Assembly (NCBI GenBank): GCA_030533315.1
Contig: JAUNJL010000009.1
Coordinates: 1 to 59,201 of the forward strand
Origin: Eubacteriales bacterium
Lineage (GTDB): Bacteria > Bacillota_A > Clostridia > Lachnospirales > Lachnospiraceae
Direction: 5' to 3'
DNA: 59,201 nt
Below are positions 55,282 through 59,201 of the stretch, one piece after another; within the stretch, counting starts at the first letter, position 1, and every line of letters starts with the position of its first letter. The notes below the pieces were generated by a model, which saw only the letters and a list, made by a program, of their open reading frames with translations, made no database searches and was not told where the DNA came from. Made by a program: the position numbers and the translations under genes.

Positions 55282-55977
55282 GTGGCAAATATTCTCGTCT
55301 GTGACGACGACAAAGATATCGTGGAGGCCATCCACATCTACCTTTCCCAGGAGGGCCATCACATCCTGAAGGCCTATGACGGCCTGGAGGCTCTTCGGCT
55401 GCTGAAAAGCCAGCCGGTGGATCTTCTGATCATGGATGTGATGATGCCCCGTATGGACGGGATCCGGGCTACCCTGAAGATCCGGGAGGAAAATCCCCTC
55501 CCCATCATCATTTTATCTGCAAAATCCGAGGATGCGGACAAGGTTCTGGGCCTGAACGTGGGGGCGGACGATTACGTGACGAAGCCCTTCAGCCCCCTGG
55601 AGCTGGTGGCACGGGTGCGATCCCAACTGCGCCGGTACACCATGCTGGGAGCCATGCCAAAGGAAAAAAGCGAGCATGTCTACACCACCGGAGGCCTGAC
55701 GGTAAACGACGACCTGAAGGAGGTGCAGGTGGACGGGGAGACCGTGAAGCTGACTCCCCTGGAATACAACATCCTGCTGCTCCTGATCCAAAATCAGGGC
55801 CGGGTCTTCTCCACCAGCCAGATCTACGAGCGTATCTGGAACGAGGAGGCCGTGGCCGCAGACAACACGGTGGCCGTACACATCCGGCACATCCGGGAAA
55901 AAATCGAGATCAATCCGAAGGATCCCCGATACCTAAAGGTGGTCTGGGGACTGGGCTATAAGCTGGAAAAGCTGTAG
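55282..55977 (+). CDS. OmpR/PhoB-family response regulator (VanR-like)
   Basis: 231 residues. Receiver domain with the acidic residues CDDDKD (7-12), phospho-acceptor Asp52 in MDVMMP, Ser in LSAKSED and Lys in VTKPFS; the winged-helix DNA-binding domain (about 135-231) ends in YLKVVWGLGYKLEK. GTG start with a perfect AAAGGAGGTGA at 7 bp. It is followed after 50 bp by its kinase. Target genes are unknown. Confidence 0.95.
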   Translation: MANILVCDDDKDIVEAIHIYLSQEGHHILKAYDGLEALRLLKSQPVDLLIMDVMMPRMDGIRATLKIREENPLPIIILSAKSEDADKVLGLNVGADDYVTKPFSPLELVARVRSQLRRYTMLGAMPKEKSEHVYTTGGLTVNDDLKEVQVDGETVKLTPLEYNILLLLIQNQGRVFSTSQIYERIWNEEAVAADNTVAVHIRHIREKIEINPKDPRYLKVVWGLGYKLEKL

Positions 55978-56027
55978 TTCAAAAAATACATCACTCAAAT
56001 ACATCACTCATGGAAAGGGGAATCATC

Positions 56028-58655
56028 ATGAATCCAAAACGTTATCGAAGCAGAGGCGTAAAGGGAATGCTGCTGATCCTGGCACACGCCGCAGCGGCCG
56101 CCGCCGCCGTCTGCCTTTTTATCATCCTCTACCTTGCCTCCACCTACCACCTACACCCTCTGGAGGATGCCGACTGCTATGAGCACACCTATTACTTTTC
56201 CAACCTGCTCTTTCAGGACTCCCTGCGGATTTCGGACTATCTGAACCAAGAGGCCCAAAAGGAGGCCTTAACCTCTATGAAGGATCCCGTCCTGGACCTG
56301 AGAGAGCTGCGGGAGGACTGGCGGCCTACCTTCCGAAACACCTCCGGCCTTGCCTACTCCCTGGACACCCTGAAAGCCTGGAGCAGAGACGGCAGCATCC
56401 GCACAGACCTGGAATCTGATCCGGCGGGGGACGCCATCGTCGTGTGCCAGAAGCCGAACGGAGGCTATGAGTATTTCTACTATTCCGATTTCATGACCAG
56501 GATCAAAAGCAAGGACCTCACCATCGTTCTCTCCGGGCAAAACTCCCAGGCGGAGGTCTCTGACCGACTGGAGCGAATCTACCAGGCCCTTTCCGATTCC
56601 GCCATGCCCGAGGGGTTAAGCCTTTTTGACGACCCGGATTCCTACGTGGCTGGCCCGGACGGCTCCTCCATGAAATATCAGGATATTTCCAGCTACCAGG
56701 GAATCTGGCTCCTGAATGAAAAGAATTATCCCCCGGAAGGCGCAGATAGTCTCCTGGAGGTGGTCAACAGCAGCGACTACTGGAACGAATCCCTCGCCGG
56801 AGCCTTTTACGCCTTGGAGGAGGCCCTGGAACTGGCAGGCTCCGACTTTGACACCGGTCACGATTTTTCCACCTACCAAGAAGGAGCCACCAATCTTTCC
56901 TACTACTTCCTGGACAAGACAGAGGACCGCATCCTGACCAACCGGGCCGCCTGCCGGTCCATGAAGCCAGAGGAGGTTTTGGAGCTGGCAAAGAAAGAGG
57001 GTCCCTATGCCTGTCTTTCCGACCAGGCCTCCGAAACAGGAGGGCTTTCCACCAAGGACCGCATCCTGGAGGAGTGGCAGGAGGCCCGGGAGCTCATGGA
57101 GGAGCGGCTGTGGACGGATTCCTACGTGTTCCTTCTGTTCGTGGACAGCTCTTATCCCGTTGAGGACGTTTATCAGGAGGGGGCACTGGCCTACCAAAAA
57201 TACGCCTCCTGGCCCGTCCGGTGCGCCGCGCTCATCCTTCTCTCCCTGATCGTCTTTCTCTTGGCCCTGGTGTGGCTGACGGCCATCTCCGGCAGGAGAA
57301 GCCAGGATGAGGAGATCCACCTTCTGTTTTTTGACCGTTGGTTTGCGGAGCTTTTCGGGGCAGGCCTTTTGGCTCTCTGGCTGCTTCCCATCTGCGCACT
57401 TGGGATCCATCTGACCAACGATCTTATAAACACCCCGCGTTTTTCCATCCCTATGGCCCTTTTCCTTGGCCTTTACACGGCCTTTTGCTTCTTTTTAGGC
57501 TACCTAAGCCTTGTTCGACGGATCAAAGGAAAAATCCTATGGAAAAACAGCTGCCTCCACTTTGCCCTGCATCTGGCAAAGCTGGCCTTCCAAAAGGCGG
57601 CGGCCCTCCTGGCCTTTTTGGGAAGAAACATCATCAGCAAGGTGAAGCTGACCCTGGCCTGCGTTTTCGTACTGTTTCTTCAGTTTTCCCTCTGCTCCCT
57701 GATCTTCAACAATATGGGAGAGGTCTTCTTTCTTTTGTTCCTTCTGGATCTTTGCCTGCTGGGCGCAGTCCTTGTAGAGGCCGACGGACGGGACCGGATC
57801 CTGGATGGGCTGAAGCGGATCTCCGGTGGGGAGCTCACCTTCAAGATTCCTCTGAAACGGCTGTACGGAGACCAAAAGCGCATGGCAGAATACATCAACA
57901 ACATTGGGGACGGCCTGAATGCGGCGGTGGACAAGAGCCTGAAAAATGAGCGGATGAAAACGGAGCTGATCACCAACGTCTCCCATGACCTGAAGACGCC
58001 TCTCACCTCCATCATCAACTACGTGGATCTGCTAAAAAGGGAAAACCTTACAGATCCCAAAATCTGCGGCTACCTGGATATTCTGGAGGAAAAGGCCCAG
58101 AGGCTGAAATCACTCACGGAGGACGTGGTGGAGGCCTCCAAGGCCAGCACGGGAAACATCACCCTGGAGATGACGGCTCTGGATTTTACTGAGCTCCTCC
58201 ACCAGGTCCTGGGAGAGTTTGAGGAACGCTTCCAGGATCGCCGGCTCACCATGGTGGTAAACCTTGACCAGGAGCCGTCCGTCATTTATGCCGACGGCCG
58301 GCGTCTGTGGAGAGTTTTGGAAAATGTTTTCGGAAATGCGGCAAAGTATTCCCTGGAGGGAACCCGGGTCTACGTCCAGGTGTCCCATGAAAAGGACAAT
58401 GTCTGCTTTTCCCTGAAAAACATCTCCGCCCAGCCCCTAAACTTTGACGCCCAGGAGCTGACCCAGCGCTTCATCCGGGGAGACGTCTCCCGCAGTACGG
58501 AGGGCAGCGGCCTCGGCCTCTCCATCGCCAAGATCCTCACGGAGCTCATGGGCGGAGCCTTCAGCCTGTACCTGGACGGGGACCTGTTCAAGGTCACCAT
58601 CACCTTCCAGAGGTCATCCCGTCCCCTCCCCTCCTCACAGGGCAATACCCCCTGA
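56028..58655 (+). CDS. Large membrane histidine kinase (VanS-like)
   Basis: 875 residues. One membrane helix near 14-37, a 360-residue extracellular region, then about five helices between about 395 and 590. A HAMP-like segment precedes the kinase core: His653 in NVSHDLKTPLTS, N-box VFGNAAKYS, and GSGLGLSI in the HATPase domain. The extra helices make it much larger than ordinary VanS. ATG 56028 is used, with AAAGGGG upstream; an earlier in-frame ATG (56010) overlaps that site. It probably senses an envelope signal; ligand unknown. Confidence 0.92.
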   Translation: MNPKRYRSRGVKGMLLILAHAAAAAAAVCLFIILYLASTYHLHPLEDADCYEHTYYFSNLLFQDSLRISDYLNQEAQKEALTSMKDPVLDLRELREDWRPTFRNTSGLAYSLDTLKAWSRDGSIRTDLESDPAGDAIVVCQKPNGGYEYFYYSDFMTRIKSKDLTIVLSGQNSQAEVSDRLERIYQALSDSAMPEGLSLFDDPDSYVAGPDGSSMKYQDISSYQGIWLLNEKNYPPEGADSLLEVVNSSDYWNESLAGAFYALEEALELAGSDFDTGHDFSTYQEGATNLSYYFLDKTEDRILTNRAACRSMKPEEVLELAKKEGPYACLSDQASETGGLSTKDRILEEWQEARELMEERLWTDSYVFLLFVDSSYPVEDVYQEGALAYQKYASWPVRCAALILLSLIVFLLALVWLTAISGRRSQDEEIHLLFFDRWFAELFGAGLLALWLLPICALGIHLTNDLINTPRFSIPMALFLGLYTAFCFFLGYLSLVRRIKGKILWKNSCLHFALHLAKLAFQKAAALLAFLGRNIISKVKLTLACVFVLFLQFSLCSLIFNNMGEVFFLLFLLDLCLLGAVLVEADGRDRILDGLKRISGGELTFKIPLKRLYGDQKRMAEYINNIGDGLNAAVDKSLKNERMKTELITNVSHDLKTPLTSIINYVDLLKRENLTDPKICGYLDILEEKAQRLKSLTEDVVEASKASTGNITLEMTALDFTELLHQVLGEFEERFQDRRLTMVVNLDQEPSVIYADGRRLWRVLENVFGNAAKYSLEGTRVYVQVSHEKDNVCFSLKNISAQPLNFDAQELTQRFIRGDVSRSTEGSGLGLSIAKILTELMGGAFSLYLDGDLFKVTITFQRSSRPLPSSQGNTP

Positions 58656-58840
58656 GGAGACCAATAGATCACAAGAAAACAGCAAAAAACCGCCATGACA
58701 AATGCTCCCACAGATCTTCAATGCCGGGCCGCAAAAGCGCAGCCCGGCATCAGAGATCTGAGGAGCCTTTTCCTGCTTTCAGACCCATCGAAACTTCTGT
58801 GCGGATATCACAGAGCATTTCCATACAAAGGAGGTTTTTT

Positions 58841-59201
58841 ATGAAAATCAGTCACACGGGAGGGATCGTTGCCGCAGCCAGCAAACAGGCGGCAAAGCCC
58901 TTTTTCCAGGTGGGATCCATCTCCATCCTCCGCCGCATCGTGATCACCTACCAACAGGCAGGAGTCTTCCCCATCGTCATCGTCACCGGGAGCGACAACG
59001 AGGAAATCCGGCGCCATTTGTCCGGGTATGGAGCCATCTTTTTAAGAAACCAGCAGGACGAGGAACCACAGCTCTTTGATTCCGTGCACATCGGCCTTTC
59101 TTTTCTTCGGGATAAATGCGAGCGCATCCTGTTTGCCCCTGTCAACGCCCCCATGTTCACCTCCGGTACCCTAAAGCAGCTGATGGAAAGCGGCAGCGCC
59201 A
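58841..59201 (+). CDS. MobA-like nucleotidyltransferase-fold protein (partial)
   Basis: The first 120 residues are present; the gene continues beyond the window. AAAGGAGG precedes ATG 58841. The fold is suggested by the strand pattern IVAAAS... FFQVGSISILRRIVITYQQAG, FPIVIVTGSDNEEI, and CERILFAPVNAPMFTSGTLK, which align with the NTP-transferase core (the usual metal-site DxP is NAP here). The usual glycine-rich AAGxSxRMGxxKP loop is degenerate and shortened to AAASKQAAKP, so nucleotide binding may be altered or lost. Partner genes downstream are not visible. A 9-bp GC-rich hairpin (ATGCCGGGC/GCCCGGCAT) lies in the 185-bp gap upstream. Confidence 0.6.
   Translation, partial: MKISHTGGIVAAASKQAAKPFFQVGSISILRRIVITYQQAGVFPIVIVTGSDNEEIRRHLSGYGAIFLRNQQDEEPQLFDSVHIGLSFLRDKCERILFAPVNAPMFTSGTLKQLMESGSA

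Overview
The window looks like a chromosomal segment of an anaerobic Clostridia species, most likely Lachnospiraceae. The signs are strong AGGAGG ribosome-binding sites, GC-rich genes, an oxygen-sensitive indolepyruvate:ferredoxin oxidoreductase, corrinoid methyl transfer, an F-type ATPase with AtpZ/AtpI, and several small proteins of a type common in Lachnospiraceae. I see no insertion sequence, prophage, CRISPR array, rRNA or tRNA.

Layout. 1-4081: the start of a probable single-stranded-DNA-binding protein gene (minus), typA, a promoter-to-terminator structured RNA with no ORF, and a CNNM/CorC membrane protein. 4094-11955: a corrinoid methyltransferase island (UroD-like methyltransferase, pterin-binding methyltransferase, two corrinoid proteins, the reductive activator RACo, a PucR-type regulator and a DUF2284 metal protein). 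Its plan matches anaerobic O-demethylation systems of the MtvABC type. 12052-15678 (minus): iorA-iorB-aminotransferase, for ferredoxin-linked oxidation of (aryl) 2-oxo acids. 15776-23417 (minus): a complete atpZIBEFHAGDC operon whose c subunit carries two ring carboxylates. 23577-26797 (minus): an orphan sugar-binding protein, a YtvI/AI-2E-type membrane protein and an RluA pseudouridine synthase. 26798-28222: a 1.4-kb low-GC stretch with no gene. Its minus strand has a near-consensus promoter and an intrinsic terminator about 976 nt apart, with long self-complementary segments in between. 28223-30971 (minus): aconitase-family hydratase and a VOC protein. 31294-33502: Lrp-type regulator, aminotransferase and a small protein. 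33525-42526 (minus): 2-hydroxyacid dehydrogenase, pgi, murF, ddl, an L,D-transpeptidase and an aminotransferase, i.e. mainly wall precursor and wall crosslinking genes. 42816-46525: SAM methyltransferase, YitT protein, a tiny Cys-rich protein and a secreted wall-repeat phosphodiester glycosidase. 46551-54764 (minus): a YtfQRT-YjfF-type sugar ABC transporter behind a YesM/YesN-type two-component pair. 54907-59201: a candidate CU-rich small RNA, a VanRS-type two-component pair and the start of a MobA-like nucleotidyltransferase gene.

The most notable points are the ~976-nt non-coding transcription unit on the minus strand (27029-28004), the 235-nt RNA upstream of the CNNM gene, the in-frame UGA that interrupts the YesN-like regulator, the two direct repeats upstream of ytfQ that this regulator may bind, the two-carboxylate ATP synthase rotor, and the corrinoid island with two corrinoid carriers but only one visible substrate methyltransferase. 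All assignments were made by eye from sequence; no database search was run.
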